A stretch of DNA of 64,000 bases. Source: DATDVC01 sp964601125. GTDB taxonomy: Bacteria; Patescibacteriota; Minisyncoccia; Phycocordibacterales; WO2-35-19. Below the pieces are notes generated by a model. That model was not told where the DNA came from, made no database searches, and saw nothing but the letters and a program-made list of their open reading frames with translations. Within the stretch, counting starts at the first letter, position 1, and each line of letters begins with the position of its first letter. The stretch spans positions 1 to 64,000 of the forward strand of contig CAZRKB010000001.1 of the NCBI GenBank assembly GCA_964601125.1, given 5' to 3'. The position numbers and the translations under genes were made by a program. Positions 23,750 through 31,881 of this stretch are shown here, one piece after another.

Positions 23750-24156
23750 ACCCCCATGCTCCTGCACTGACCGGCGATGATTTTGACGGCTGCTTCGAGG
23801 TCGTTTGCGTTAAGATCAACCATCTTCTTTTCTGCGATTTCTTCAAGTTGCTTTCTTGTAATGGTACCCACTTTTTGACTGGGAGCCTTGCCAGAACCTT
23901 TTTCGATACCCAAAGCTTTCATGATGAGACTTGATGCCGGAGGAGTTTTGAGAACAAAATCAAAAGTGCGATCTTCATACACGCTTATATCAGCAGGCAC
24001 CAACCCATCCATTTCCCTTGTGGCGTCATTAAACTGCTTGACGAATTCACCAATATTAATACCAGCCGGACCCAAAGCCGTACCAACAGGAGGCGCAGGG
24101 GTTGCCTTGCCGGCCGCGATCACTAATTTTATTTTTTTTGATACTTTTTTTGCCAT
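23737..24156 (-). CDS. rplK: Ribosomal protein uL11
   Basis: The 139-aa protein forms the GTPase-associated stalk base. It has the N-terminal PxxG region (GKATPAPPVGTALGPAGINI) and the C-terminal 23S-binding domain (KTPPASSLIMKALGIEKGS in parts). It is the third gene of secE-nusG-rplK; rplA, rplJ and rplL do not follow. The last residues overlap a GC-rich hairpin. Confidence 0.98.
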   Translation of the reverse strand: MAKKVSKKIKLVIAAGKATPAPPVGTALGPAGINIGEFVKQFNDATREMDGLVPADISVYEDRTFDFVLKTPPASSLIMKALGIEKGSGKAPSQKVGTITRKQLEEIAEKKMVDLNANDLEAAVKIIAGQCRSMGVEVR

Positions 24157-24244
24157 ACGCCGAATATATTACATTATAAATTTACATTTGCAACCTTAAC
24201 CTTTTTGCACCGCCCAAGGTTACAGAAGTAGGCGGCATCAAAAG

Positions 24245-24263
24245 ATTTATAGTCGCTTTGCTT
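24245..24263. repeat. 19-nt dispersed repeat after nusG
   Basis: ATTTATAGTCGCTTTGCTT is identical to 31882-31900 at the copA stop. Both lie at the 3' end of a minus-strand gene. Confidence 0.8.
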
Positions 24264-24264
24264 C

Positions 24265-24810
24265 TTAAATCTTTTTGACTTGCAAGAAGTCGAGTTCAAC
24301 CGGAGTTTCTCTGCCAAACATCGGCACTAACACTTTTACTTTGCCCCTATTTTCATCAACTTCTCCAACCTTACCCTCCAAATCCTTAAATGGGCCATCA
24401 GCGATTTTTACAGCATCGCCCTCAGAAAGATCTATGTTGTGTTTAACCTTTTCTGAGCTCATCCTCTTAAATAGCTCGTCTACCTCTTTTTGATCAAGTG
24501 GCACTGGGAAAACCCCTGAACCGACAAACCCTGTAACACGAGGGGTGTTCCTGACCACATACCAAGAATCATCAGTAACTACCATGTCAACGAGAATGTA
24601 ACCAGGGTATATTTTTTCTTCCTCCTCTATTCTTTTGTTGCCCTTTATTTTTATCTTCTTTTCAGTTGGTACAAGCACGTTGAATATCCTGTCTTCCATT
24701 CCAAGAGACTCGATTCGCTGTTTTAAGTTGCGCATAACCGTATTTTCATAGCCAGAATAGGTATGTATGGCATACCAGTTCCTGCCTTTTTGTATTTGTT
24801 GTTTAGACAT
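24265..24810 (-). CDS. nusG: Transcription elongation/antitermination factor NusG
   Basis: NusG binds RNA polymerase and couples it to ribosomes or Rho. From ATG 24810 (MSKQQIQKGRNWYAIHTY) it has 181 aa. The NGN domain has WYAIHTYSGYENTV and YPGYILVDMV; the KOW domain near the end has EGDAVKIADGPFKDLEGKV. It follows secE by 4 nt. An upstream in-frame ATG at 24822 would overlap the end of secE and is less likely. Confidence 0.97.
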   Translation of the reverse strand: MSKQQIQKGRNWYAIHTYSGYENTVMRNLKQRIESLGMEDRIFNVLVPTEKKIKIKGNKRIEEEEKIYPGYILVDMVVTDDSWYVVRNTPRVTGFVGSGVFPVPLDQKEVDELFKRMSSEKVKHNIDLSEGDAVKIADGPFKDLEGKVGEVDENRGKVKVLVPMFGRETPVELDFLQVKKI

Positions 24811-24814
24811 AATA

Positions 24815-24991
24815 TTAAACAAATAGATTCAAAATTTTACTAAAGACTAAATCGAAAAAACCAAGAAAAAGAGAGACAGCTATCGAAACGATAACCACTA
24901 CAGCCGAAAATATGGTCGCCTGTCTTTTTGTCGGCCAACTTACGTGGCTCAATTCTGACTTTGTTTCCCTTAAATAGCTTATTATTGACAT
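24815..24991 (-). CDS. secE: Preprotein translocase subunit SecE (58 aa)
   Basis: This short reading frame encodes MSIISYLRETKSELSHVSWP, then a TKRQ turn and one membrane helix (about residues 27-51). The amphipathic helix ending in the conserved VSWPTK motif followed by a single transmembrane segment is diagnostic of minimal SecE, which clamps SecY. It sits 4 nt before nusG, the usual neighbour. A consensus promoter and a terminator-like hairpin lie in its leader. Confidence 0.95.
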   Translation of the reverse strand: MSIISYLRETKSELSHVSWPTKRQATIFSAVVVIVSIAVSLFLGFFDLVFSKILNLFV

Positions 24992-25006
24992 ATGTTTAAT
25001 TCTATC

Positions 25007-25031
25007 AAAAAACCCCGGAACGGGGTTTTTT
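25007..25031 (-). terminator. Intrinsic terminator in the secE leader (possible attenuator)
   Basis: AAAAAACCCCG-gaa-CGGGGTTTTTT (plus strand) forms an 11-bp stem with a 3-nt loop and T-tracts on both sides. It stops transcripts of the upstream SIMPL gene. Because the secE promoter at 25049-25076 lies upstream of it, it also lies about 10 nt into the secE-nusG-rplK transcript and ends 15 nt before the secE ATG. Confidence 0.85.
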
Positions 25032-25048
25032 ATTAACTTGTAGTTCTA

Positions 25049-25076
25049 ATTATACAGAAACCAGAACATCTGTCAA
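25049..25076 (-). promoter_or_regulatory. Consensus promoter of secE-nusG-rplK
   Basis: On the minus strand both hexamers are perfect: TTGACA (25071-25076) and TATAAT (25049-25054), 16 nt apart. Start is expected near 25042. It begins 5 nt after the SIMPL gene stop codon. Confidence 0.8.
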
Positions 25077-25080
25077 ATGG

Positions 25081-25893
25081 CTATTTGATCTCGTAGGTAA
25101 TGCTGATATTTGATGTGATTTTAGCTTCGCCGGTAGGGAGCTCCGCTCTCGCAGGAGCCACCGCTGAGACTTTCATCATGTCAGCTCCACCCATTCCTTC
25201 TGCATAATAAGGACCCGGATAGCCACTGTTATCGTTGTAGTAAATAATGTCTCCAAGACGCACACCGAGCTGCTTAGCAAGCACTTTAGCCTTTTCTTTG
25301 GCCTCTTTTATAGCTTCTTCTCTGGCTTCGGCTACATATTTTTCTCGGTCATCTACAGTAAACTCAAGTCCGCTTATATTTGAAACATCAGCCGCCCCGA
25401 CCTTGGTCACAAGATCAGCAGCTTTTTCTGTATCACGCACCTTAACAGACACTGTTTGACTTACTTCATAACCAACAAGAGTATTCTTGCCCTGCGGACA
25501 AGGAGTAGTAACACAATAGATTTGCTCCCATTCATATTTCGGATAAACGTTGTAGTTGGTTGTTTTTATATCTCTATCTTCTACTCCTCCCCCTCTCACA
25601 GAAGCAAGACTTTTATTTATCTTCTGATCAAGTTTTTCTTGAGCCTGACTTACGGTATCACCCACTTCGGTAACAGTGAAGTTAAAGAAGGCTATGTCTG
25701 GTATAGCGTAGGCTTCGCCTTCTCCGGTTACCATTATTGTTGACTGTGGGTATATTTCTTTACCTATATTTGGCAGTTTTTTGAATTCCCCGATTACCTT
25801 CACAAACAAAAACGCAGAAAAGAGCACTAGAGAAATAGCTGTCCATTTGGAAATCCTTCTAGCACCCTCCTCTCCGAAAAATTGATTAAACAT
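25081..25893 (-). CDS. SIMPL-domain (DUF541) protein, membrane-anchored
   Basis: The 270-aa product has an N-terminal membrane helix (about residues 18-36, WTAISLVLFSAFLFVKVIG) and an outside SIMPL domain beginning TIMVTGEGEAYAIPDIAFFNFTV (in parts), with EAREEAIKEAKEKAKVLAKQLGV as the usual helix and ITYEIK at the end. A two-Cys loop (YCVTTPCPQGKN) may form a disulfide. SIMPL proteins are cell-envelope proteins of unclear function. Confidence 0.9.
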   Translation of the reverse strand: MFNQFFGEEGARRISKWTAISLVLFSAFLFVKVIGEFKKLPNIGKEIYPQSTIMVTGEGEAYAIPDIAFFNFTVTEVGDTVSQAQEKLDQKINKSLASVRGGGVEDRDIKTTNYNVYPKYEWEQIYCVTTPCPQGKNTLVGYEVSQTVSVKVRDTEKAADLVTKVGAADVSNISGLEFTVDDREKYVAEAREEAIKEAKEKAKVLAKQLGVRLGDIIYYNDNSGYPGPYYAEGMGGADMMKVSAVAPARAELPTGEAKITSNISITYEIK

Positions 25894-25941
25894 GGTATTT
25901 AAGTTAATTATAACTACCCCATTATATCATAAATAATGATT

Positions 25942-26802
25942 TTATATATTAGAGACCGAGAGTTCTAATAAATTTTTAAAAAGACAAGCGACCGTAACCG
26001 GCCCCACACCCCCTGGTACTGGAGTTATGGCTCTAACCAAAGGTTCAACTTCAGCAAAATCGACATCGCCCACAAAAAAAGATTTACTTTCTTGCCCCCC
26101 TCTTAGAGTAAGAGGGGGGTTGGGGGGTGATACTCGATTGATCCCCACATCAATAATAACCTGATTTTTATTTGTAAAATCTTTTGTTACTAAGCCCACC
26201 TTACCAACAGCAGAAATTAAAATATCGCTATTTTTAGATATTTCCGGCACATTTTTTGTATTAATGTCACACCTTTCAACTTGGGCTTTTATTCTTTCCA
26301 ACTCATCAGCGATCGGCTTCCCTGCAAGCAACGATTGACCCAAAACTGCAACTTTTTTGCCCTCAATTTCAATTTTATAAAAATCTAAGATAGCCAAAAC
26401 CGCGCGAGCCGTAGCGGGTGTTACAAGAACCCTGCCCTCTTCTTCTAGCTCAGTAAGACCATCCGCGTCTTTGCCTTTTTTTATATAACTTAAAATTTTC
26501 TGCGCATTTAAATGCTGGGGTAGTGGCAATTGAATAATTATACCGTGGACACCCCTATCTTCGTTTAAGTTTTCTATTTCTTTTATCAAAATCTCTTCCT
26601 CTACACCCTCTTCAAATCTTTTATGTACCGCATTGGCTCCGATTTCATCAGCAAATTTAATTTTATTTTTTATATAAAGATTTGAATCAGGCCTATCGCC
26701 GACTTGCACAATAGCCAAAACAGGCTTTTGTTCCAGCTTTTTCATTCTCTCTATGAGTCTCTTCTTTATTTCCTCCCGCACGGGGGTTCCGTATAAAATC
26801 AT
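25942..26802 (-). CDS. folD: Bifunctional methylene-THF dehydrogenase/cyclohydrolase with in-frame repeat
   Basis: FolD interconverts 5,10-methylene-THF and 10-formyl-THF using NADP. It is 286 aa. Motifs include the catalytic Lys/Tyr region (SNLYIKNKIKFADEIGA), GIIIQLPLPQHL, DADGLT, the GQSLLAGKP nucleotide loop and ITPVPGGVGPVTVACL. Between GINRV and VGDVDF, where the family has a few residues, an insert of about 16 residues (SPPNPPLTLRGGQESKSF) is encoded by the dispersed palindrome. It links to the glyA-thyA-folA set. Confidence 0.96.
   Translation of the reverse strand: MILYGTPVREEIKKRLIERMKKLEQKPVLAIVQVGDRPDSNLYIKNKIKFADEIGANAVHKRFEEGVEEEILIKEIENLNEDRGVHGIIIQLPLPQHLNAQKILSYIKKGKDADGLTELEEEGRVLVTPATARAVLAILDFYKIEIEGKKVAVLGQSLLAGKPIADELERIKAQVERCDINTKNVPEISKNSDILISAVGKVGLVTKDFTNKNQVIIDVGINRVSPPNPPLTLRGGQESKSFFVGDVDFAEVEPLVRAITPVPGGVGPVTVACLFKNLLELSVSNI
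26094..26132. repeat. Palindromic element (family 1) inside folD
   Basis: CCCCCCTCTTA-gagt-aAGAGGGGGG arms plus GGGGGGTGA lie within folD and are read in frame as SPPNPPLTLRGG. The insertion sits in a loop between two conserved blocks and keeps the frame. Confidence 0.9.
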
Positions 26803-26824
26803 GATTTATGTTATCCTAAATATT

Positions 26825-27406
26825 ATGCATGGTTTTGGGAAATGGCAAAGGCTGCGGGAACTGACTTTTGGATTTTTTATTGTCTTGATTATTTTATCAA
26901 GCGTCCTTTACTTTTTCCTGAAAGACGACTTGTCGCTTGAAGAATTTCATACCGCCATAGGCAACTTTGGCATATGGGCACCAGCTATATTTATAGTCTT
27001 TTTTATTGTTGGAAGCATTTTCATCCCCTCGACCCCTTTTATGGTGGCGGCGGGAATATTTTTTGGACTAAAGTATGGATTTATTTACACAATGATCGGA
27101 GGGATTTCTAGCGCGCTTTTGTCTTTCATAGTTTCAAGGAGCCTAGGGAAAAATTGGGCTGAGAGTATTTTACAAAAAGATTACATGAAAAGGCTCGATG
27201 GGTATAATAAGCGGCTCGAGGATGGCGGCGCTATCTGGGATTTGGCTTTTTTACGCCTTATCCCAATGCCATTTAATGTGCTCAATATCTTGATGGGCGT
27301 CTCAAGGATAAGCCTAAAAGATTACTCTATCGGCACACTTTTGGGTCTCGTGCCGAGCAACATCATCGCAGTATATGCCGGTGTTGTTTTATCAAAAATA
27401 TTTTAG
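26825..27406 (+). CDS. VTT/DedA-like membrane protein (TVP38/TMEM64 family)
   Basis: From ATG 26825 (MHGFGKWQRLRELTFG) it has 193 aa and about five hydrophobic segments. The VTT signature is visible: FIPSTPFMVAAGIFFGLKYGF, a re-entrant GGISSALLSFIVSRSLGK and the later LRLIPMPFNVLNILMGVSRI (each as separate stretches). The family is linked to lipid scrambling or undecaprenyl-phosphate handling. It is divergent from folD; a longer in-frame start at 26753 would overlap folD and is rejected. Confidence 0.88.
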   Translation: MHGFGKWQRLRELTFGFFIVLIILSSVLYFFLKDDLSLEEFHTAIGNFGIWAPAIFIVFFIVGSIFIPSTPFMVAAGIFFGLKYGFIYTMIGGISSALLSFIVSRSLGKNWAESILQKDYMKRLDGYNKRLEDGGAIWDLAFLRLIPMPFNVLNILMGVSRISLKDYSIGTLLGLVPSNIIAVYAGVVLSKIF

Positions 27407-27412
27407 AGAAAA

Positions 27413-27799
27413 TTAGGTAGCTTTTTTACCATCTTCACCAAGCACTCTCTCTATGTCTTGGACTATGGACTCAAGACTTTCATCTGATTTAATGACATAA
27501 CCCACGGCTCCCATCGCCATCACGTCGCTAATCTTTTTTACGCTTGAAAGATTAGACGAAACCAGCACCGGTACTTTTGGAAATTCGTCTGAATCTTGTA
27601 TTTTTTTAAGAAAAGACGCTCCATCGAGCTTTGGCATCATAAGATCAAGTACGACTAGATCCGGTTTTTCATTTTTAAGTTTATCCAAACCAACTTCCCC
27701 ATCTTCTGCGTGTACCAAAGAGTATTTTTCTTTAGGCAAAGCAGCTTCTAGTGTCTTTGCAAAAAATTGATCGTCGTCTATCACCAAAATCTTTTTCAT
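27413..27799 (-). CDS. CheY-like response regulator, partner of the adjacent kinase
   Basis: The 128-aa receiver domain has ILVIDDDQFF, the phospho-acceptor Asp in LVVLDLMMPKLDG, the Ser/Thr switch (VLVSSN) and the conserved Lys (YVIKSDES). No output domain is present. It lies 57 nt after the histidine kinase, with a TTCGT-type repeat between them. It probably receives phosphate from that kinase and acts by protein contact. Confidence 0.92.
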   Translation of the reverse strand: MKKILVIDDDQFFAKTLEAALPKEKYSLVHAEDGEVGLDKLKNEKPDLVVLDLMMPKLDGASFLKKIQDSDEFPKVPVLVSSNLSSVKKISDVMAMGAVGYVIKSDESLESIVQDIERVLGEDGKKAT

Positions 27800-27850
27800 A
27801 AAAATACGAAATAACGAATAAATTAACGAATGGTTTCGTTGCTTCGTATT
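27800..27850. repeat. TTCGT-type repeat between kinase and regulator
   Basis: ATACGAAATAACGAATAAAT followed by TAACGAATGG and GCTTCGTATT lies directly upstream of the regulator start codon. It is in the opposite orientation to the copies in ribosomal block 1. Confidence 0.8.
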
Positions 27851-27856
27851 CTATCA

Positions 27857-29623
27857 TTATTTTATAGGGATGGTAAAGAAGAAACTAGAGCCAATACCCT
27901 CTTTAGAAAAAGCCCCCACTCTTCCTCCATGAGCCTCGGCTATACCTTTGGCGATAACCAAACCAAGCCCAGTACCCTTGTCTTCTTTTGAAACTGGCGA
28001 TATTTTTGCCTGTTTATAGGTATGAAAAAGCTCTTTCATATTATTCTCCGGTATGCCTATACCAGTATCAGTTACCACTACACAAAGAGTGTCCTTGGTT
28101 GGATTTAGATCCAGAGTACTTGGAAAAGCTGGGTATTTGGACATGTCTACGCCACTGCGAACATCCGTTTTACCGTCATAAACAAAAGCTGAGACCAGTA
28201 TAGCCCCACCTTGGGAAGTAAACTTTAACGCATTTGAAATAAAGTTATTTAATATTTGCTTTATAGCTTGCGGGTCAAGGTCTACCTTGGTCGGCAGATT
28301 CATGTTTAAAAAGCTTTCGAGCATAACCTTCCTTGAATCTGCCGATATTTTATAAAAAGTAATACGATTATTAATTATTTCCTTGATATCAGATGGCTCC
28401 TTTCTCACCTCAAACTTACCAGCTTGAAGTTTAGACAAATCAAGTATGTCGTTTACCAGCTCGAGCATAGAGCTAGAGCTCTGATGAGCCATATTTAAAT
28501 ATTCTTTAAACTGCGGAGATCCTGGTACTAGGGCGCCAGACACTACCAACTCAACAATTTTTTTAATGCCATCCAAAGGAGAACGCAGTTCATGTACTAT
28601 CATTGAAGTAAATTCTTCTCTGACGCGCTCTAACTCTATATCTTTGGTAATGTCATGAAAAGAAACCACCGCACCCAATAGATGATCAGAACCTTTCATG
28701 GAAGGGTGAGAAACTGGGTATACTCCGATTTCAAAAAATGACTCGTTTATGTTTACTTTTTCAGCAACATAAGACACTTTCTTAGTTAGGGCTTCTTTTA
28801 ATTTCCCGTGTATATCAAATTTGCCCCCCAAAGCATCTACAAAATCAAAAATACTTATCTCGCCTCCTTCCGCTTTTTTAGGATCAAAGCCGATTATTCT
28901 TTTAATTGCAGGATTGGCGACAATAACCCGATATTCGGTATCAACCATAAGAACTCCGTCCCCCATCGAAAGCACCATGGCGTTGAGTTTCCCTTTTTCT
29001 ATTCTCACCACCTCTTGAAGTCTAGAGACAGCTTGCGAGGCTTGGTTGGTTATTTTGTAGAGTATTGTCATGTCGGCCTCTTTGTACAATCCTCTTTCTG
29101 TATGAGCTATCGTTAGAACTCCAGCCACAGAACCACCGATAACTAGCGGAATATTAAAAAGAGAACCTACCCCCTGATCTATTTCTGGAACTATTATGGC
29201 ACCGGATACAACTTCGTCTATAGATGAATCGTCCAACTTCCTGTCGGTAAGCGCCGAAAGAGAAGCGGTCATTTTATCTTTCATTTCTTTCAAGAAATTA
29301 CGACCGACTGATTTTTCAATATGAGTATTTATTTTTATTTTTTCCGGTACAATTACGGCGTAGCCAACAGCGCTATAATCGATAAATTGACGCAAAGAGC
29401 CTGTGATGATCTGTAAAATTTCTTCAACGTTTAAAGAGTAGCCGACTCTGTCTCCCAATTCTTTGAGGATGGCGAGTTCGTATAGTCTACGAGTAGATTC
29501 CTCCTTTTCTTTTCTTATTTCTTCTTCGCGTTTTTTAAGAGATGCACGAAAATAGAAAAAGGAATAAAAAGCAGAAGCAAAAAGAACGAGCGATATGGCG
29601 CCTAAAGCAAGCGCGATATTCAT
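27857..29623 (-). CDS. Membrane-anchored sensor histidine kinase (GAF-PAS-HisKA-HATPase)
   Basis: The 588-aa kinase begins with one membrane helix (about residues 3-25) and a short coiled coil. A GAF-like domain (about 50-205) is followed by a PAS domain (about 215-335, with MGDGVLMVDTEYRVIVANPA), then the phospho-acceptor His in MIVHELRSPLDGIKKI (about 347) and the ATPase domain with N box (LNNFISNALKFT), G1 (VVTDTGIGIPE) and G2 (KGTGLGLVIAKG). The signal is unknown. It follows the 133-aa membrane protein by 1 nt and precedes its response regulator. Confidence 0.95.
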   Translation of the reverse strand: MNIALALGAISLVLFASAFYSFFYFRASLKKREEEIRKEKEESTRRLYELAILKELGDRVGYSLNVEEILQIITGSLRQFIDYSAVGYAVIVPEKIKINTHIEKSVGRNFLKEMKDKMTASLSALTDRKLDDSSIDEVVSGAIIVPEIDQGVGSLFNIPLVIGGSVAGVLTIAHTERGLYKEADMTILYKITNQASQAVSRLQEVVRIEKGKLNAMVLSMGDGVLMVDTEYRVIVANPAIKRIIGFDPKKAEGGEISIFDFVDALGGKFDIHGKLKEALTKKVSYVAEKVNINESFFEIGVYPVSHPSMKGSDHLLGAVVSFHDITKDIELERVREEFTSMIVHELRSPLDGIKKIVELVVSGALVPGSPQFKEYLNMAHQSSSSMLELVNDILDLSKLQAGKFEVRKEPSDIKEIINNRITFYKISADSRKVMLESFLNMNLPTKVDLDPQAIKQILNNFISNALKFTSQGGAILVSAFVYDGKTDVRSGVDMSKYPAFPSTLDLNPTKDTLCVVVTDTGIGIPENNMKELFHTYKQAKISPVSKEDKGTGLGLVIAKGIAEAHGGRVGAFSKEGIGSSFFFTIPIK

Positions 29624-29624
29624 T

Positions 29625-30026
29625 TTAAGTATTAATTATGCCCTTAAGAAGCTTGTTTGATCCGACAACCATAAAAATATACCCGAGAGCAAAACATGCT
29701 GTATTTACAACATCAAACCAAACGCCCGTAAACCAGTTGCCCAAAAAAGTAGAAATCGTGCCAATTACCATTAAAAGCATGCCAAGAGAAATATAATTCA
29801 TAACAGAACCAAAAAGCCCGCCACCCATCTTCCTTGCGGCGCGAAAAACAAACCATGTAGCAATTACACCTATTACCACAGACAATAATAGAGATAGGTC
29901 TCCAGCAAAATAGGAAGCATAAGCAACCTCATCTCCGGAAACCATAATGTCTCTATTTTGTCCAAAAACCAGTGCAGGCAAAACAAAGACTGATAATGCG
30001 GCGGCTGCTAATTTTATATTTTTCAT
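29625..30026 (-). CDS. Small four-helix membrane protein in the kinase operon
   Basis: The 133-aa product has a cleavable-type signal region (AAAALSVFVLPALVFGQ) and three more hydrophobic stretches (LSLLLSVVIGVIATWFVF, YISLGMLLMVIGTISTFLG, VVNTACFALGYIFMVVGS). It ends 1 nt before the kinase start, so it is tightly coupled and may act as a sensing partner. The family is not recognised. Confidence 0.75.
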   Translation of the reverse strand: MKNIKLAAAALSVFVLPALVFGQNRDIMVSGDEVAYASYFAGDLSLLLSVVIGVIATWFVFRAARKMGGGLFGSVMNYISLGMLLMVIGTISTFLGNWFTGVWFDVVNTACFALGYIFMVVGSNKLLKGIINT

Positions 30027-30035
30027 TTTATTATC

Positions 30036-30311
30036 TTAATTTAAATTTGTTTTAATTGATGGGTATTTTTGAAAAATAGAATTAACTGCATTCTTTACTA
30101 TCTCGCCTGAAAGTGCGACATATTCATCTATAAGTTTCTGCAGAGTCTCCTGCTCTGAGCCCATAACTTCAGTCACAGTACCGTCGTCCGAGATTTTCAT
30201 CCCCGGCACATTCCTTGCTTTCAAGATAGCGATCTGGGGACCGAGTATAACAATCTGCTTCTGTATGATCTCGGTTAGCATTGATTTGTAGTCTTCGTGT
30301 GTTGGTTCCAT
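30036..30311 (-). CDS. Small helical protein at the head of the kinase operon
   Basis: The 91-aa product has two amphipathic helices around a short beta-like segment (MKISDDGTVTEVMG) and no membrane segment. It precedes the membrane gene by 9 nt. Its position with a kinase and a regulator suggests a signalling accessory, but no family is recognised. Confidence 0.65.
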   Translation of the reverse strand: MEPTHEDYKSMLTEIIQKQIVILGPQIAILKARNVPGMKISDDGTVTEVMGSEQETLQKLIDEYVALSGEIVKNAVNSIFQKYPSIKTNLN

Positions 30312-30393
30312 AGTGAATGATCGTTAATACTGATAGTTGCTTAAATTTTATAATACAACCAAAAACCGCGCACTCTTATCTTGGGGATATAAT

Positions 30394-30795
30394 CTAACTT
30401 TGAAAATCAATTTCAAAAGGATACATACCCATGCTACAACTACCCTTCATCACCCCGGCCACTGGCGTACCAATATCGATATCTGTTAACCCAGAAAAAT
30501 CGAGGCTCTGCCTAATCTTCTTCTCTGGGATACTGACTGAGGCCGAACAATCAAAAGTGCCCTTGGAATCAAAGCGAATGGTAGTCGGAATGCCGGCTTT
30601 GGCTACACTCCGTCTTGGTTGATAGCCAGCTTTAGCTCGGATCTCAATGATTTGTCGACCATCCACCATCTTTACATTTGCGCCCGACGCTATAGTCTCT
30701 CTAAAATCTTGTTCAACTTCGCGATCTCTGGTTAGCCAGAAAGCGCCCCCTATGAGTAAAAAGGCGATCAAAATTGAAGTGGTAATCTCTTTCAT
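30394..30795 (-). CDS. Membrane-anchored cupredoxin-like protein of the copper operon
   Basis: The 133-aa product has an N-terminal membrane helix (about residues 5-22) followed by a cupredoxin-type domain: AGYQPRRSVAKAGIPTTIRF, FDCSASVSIPEK, and GSCSMGMYPFEIDF at the end. The two Cys and the CSMGM motif correspond to a copper-binding site in the extracytoplasmic domain. It lies 13 nt after the HMA-SafE gene, so it completes the csoR-copA operon and may accept or buffer exported copper. Confidence 0.85.
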   Translation of the reverse strand: MKEITTSILIAFLLIGGAFWLTRDREVEQDFRETIASGANVKMVDGRQIIEIRAKAGYQPRRSVAKAGIPTTIRFDSKGTFDCSASVSIPEKKIRQSLDFSGLTDIDIGTPVAGVMKGSCSMGMYPFEIDFQS

Positions 30796-30808
30796 GATTA
30801 TATTTTAC

Positions 30809-31879
30809 TTAAAAACCAAATAAAGGAGAAATTATCCCCGCCGCTGCCAAACTATTGATCAGGTTGAATACCGCAAAAAGAATTACGATAAGACCGGCTG
30901 TTTTAAAGAAAATCCCTTTCTTTGAGCTATGGCGTACACTAAAAGAACTGAAGCTGACGAGGGCAAGTATTGGCAACGTACCGAAGGCAAAAACCAGCAT
31001 AGTTAGACCACCAGCCAAAAAACTTCCAGTAGAAAGAGTGTAAATCTGCATTGATTGAGTAAAACCGCAAGGCAAGAAAAAAGTGAGTGCCCCTACTAAA
31101 ACCGGAGTCAAAACATGATTTATCTTGGACAAACCAATAGTGTGTCTAGATAAAAATTTTGGCATACTTGGTTGTAGTTTTTTAGTAAAGTGGAAAAGAT
31201 CAAGCAAATTAATACCCAATAGAAGCATCACCCCCACTATCAGAATATTGAGAGTAAGATTTGCGGTTTGACTGAGAGCAAACACTGAGCCTAAAACTCC
31301 AATCAATCCACCAAGAACAAAAAAGAAAACAAGACGACTGAGATGAAACAAGGCGATCGACCGGCTAGCACTTCGCCATTTTTGCGAATTAGCTGCAAAA
31401 GAAGCCGACATTGACAAGACCAGACCACCAACCACCGCCATACAAGTAGAAAGAGAGGCGACCACACCAATCAGGAAAACTGTTGGGTAGTTAAGTTTAG
31501 TCGAATTGACCAGATTGACTATGCCCAGTTTTTGCAAAAATACAAAAAGCGCCACAAAAGTGAGGGCAGCCATTAAAGCTACCTTAAACTCTGACCAATT
31601 GTATTTTTGTTTTTCCGAAACCGGATCCACTAGTGGAAAAAGGGTGTAACCATACGGTTCAATAAATTCCGTCAGCGCCTTAGCCGCTTCACCTTCTGAC
31701 ATATCACCAAAATATCCAGCAACCTCAAGTGTTTGATTTTTGATGCTTGCCTTGGTCGTCGTCACGTAAGGAACCGCCTTGATTTCAGTTTCAATCAAAA
31801 GCTCGCAAGAATGGCAATGCATGCCCTTTACCCGGAAAGAAAACTTCTTTAAAAGATCTGTGTCTTGTTTTTCATTCAT
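30809..31879 (-). CDS. HMA domain fused to SafE/UreH-type membrane transporter
   Basis: The 356-aa product has an N-terminal heavy-metal-associated domain with the metal site GMHCHSCELLIE, then six or so membrane helices of the sulfite exporter TauE/SafE (UreH) type, with the duplicated-repeat feature FFLPCGFTQSMQIYTLSTGS. The FLPCGFTQ motif holds a membrane Cys. It follows copA by 4 nt, so a role in copper handling (export or delivery) is likely, as with CcoH/CcoS-like neighbours elsewhere. Transport direction is unknown. Confidence 0.88.
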   Translation of the reverse strand: MNEKQDTDLLKKFSFRVKGMHCHSCELLIETEIKAVPYVTTTKASIKNQTLEVAGYFGDMSEGEAAKALTEFIEPYGYTLFPLVDPVSEKQKYNWSEFKVALMAALTFVALFVFLQKLGIVNLVNSTKLNYPTVFLIGVVASLSTCMAVVGGLVLSMSASFAANSQKWRSASRSIALFHLSRLVFFFVLGGLIGVLGSVFALSQTANLTLNILIVGVMLLLGINLLDLFHFTKKLQPSMPKFLSRHTIGLSKINHVLTPVLVGALTFFLPCGFTQSMQIYTLSTGSFLAGGLTMLVFAFGTLPILALVSFSSFSVRHSSKKGIFFKTAGLIVILFAVFNLINSLAAAGIISPLFGF

Positions 31880-31881
31880 AA

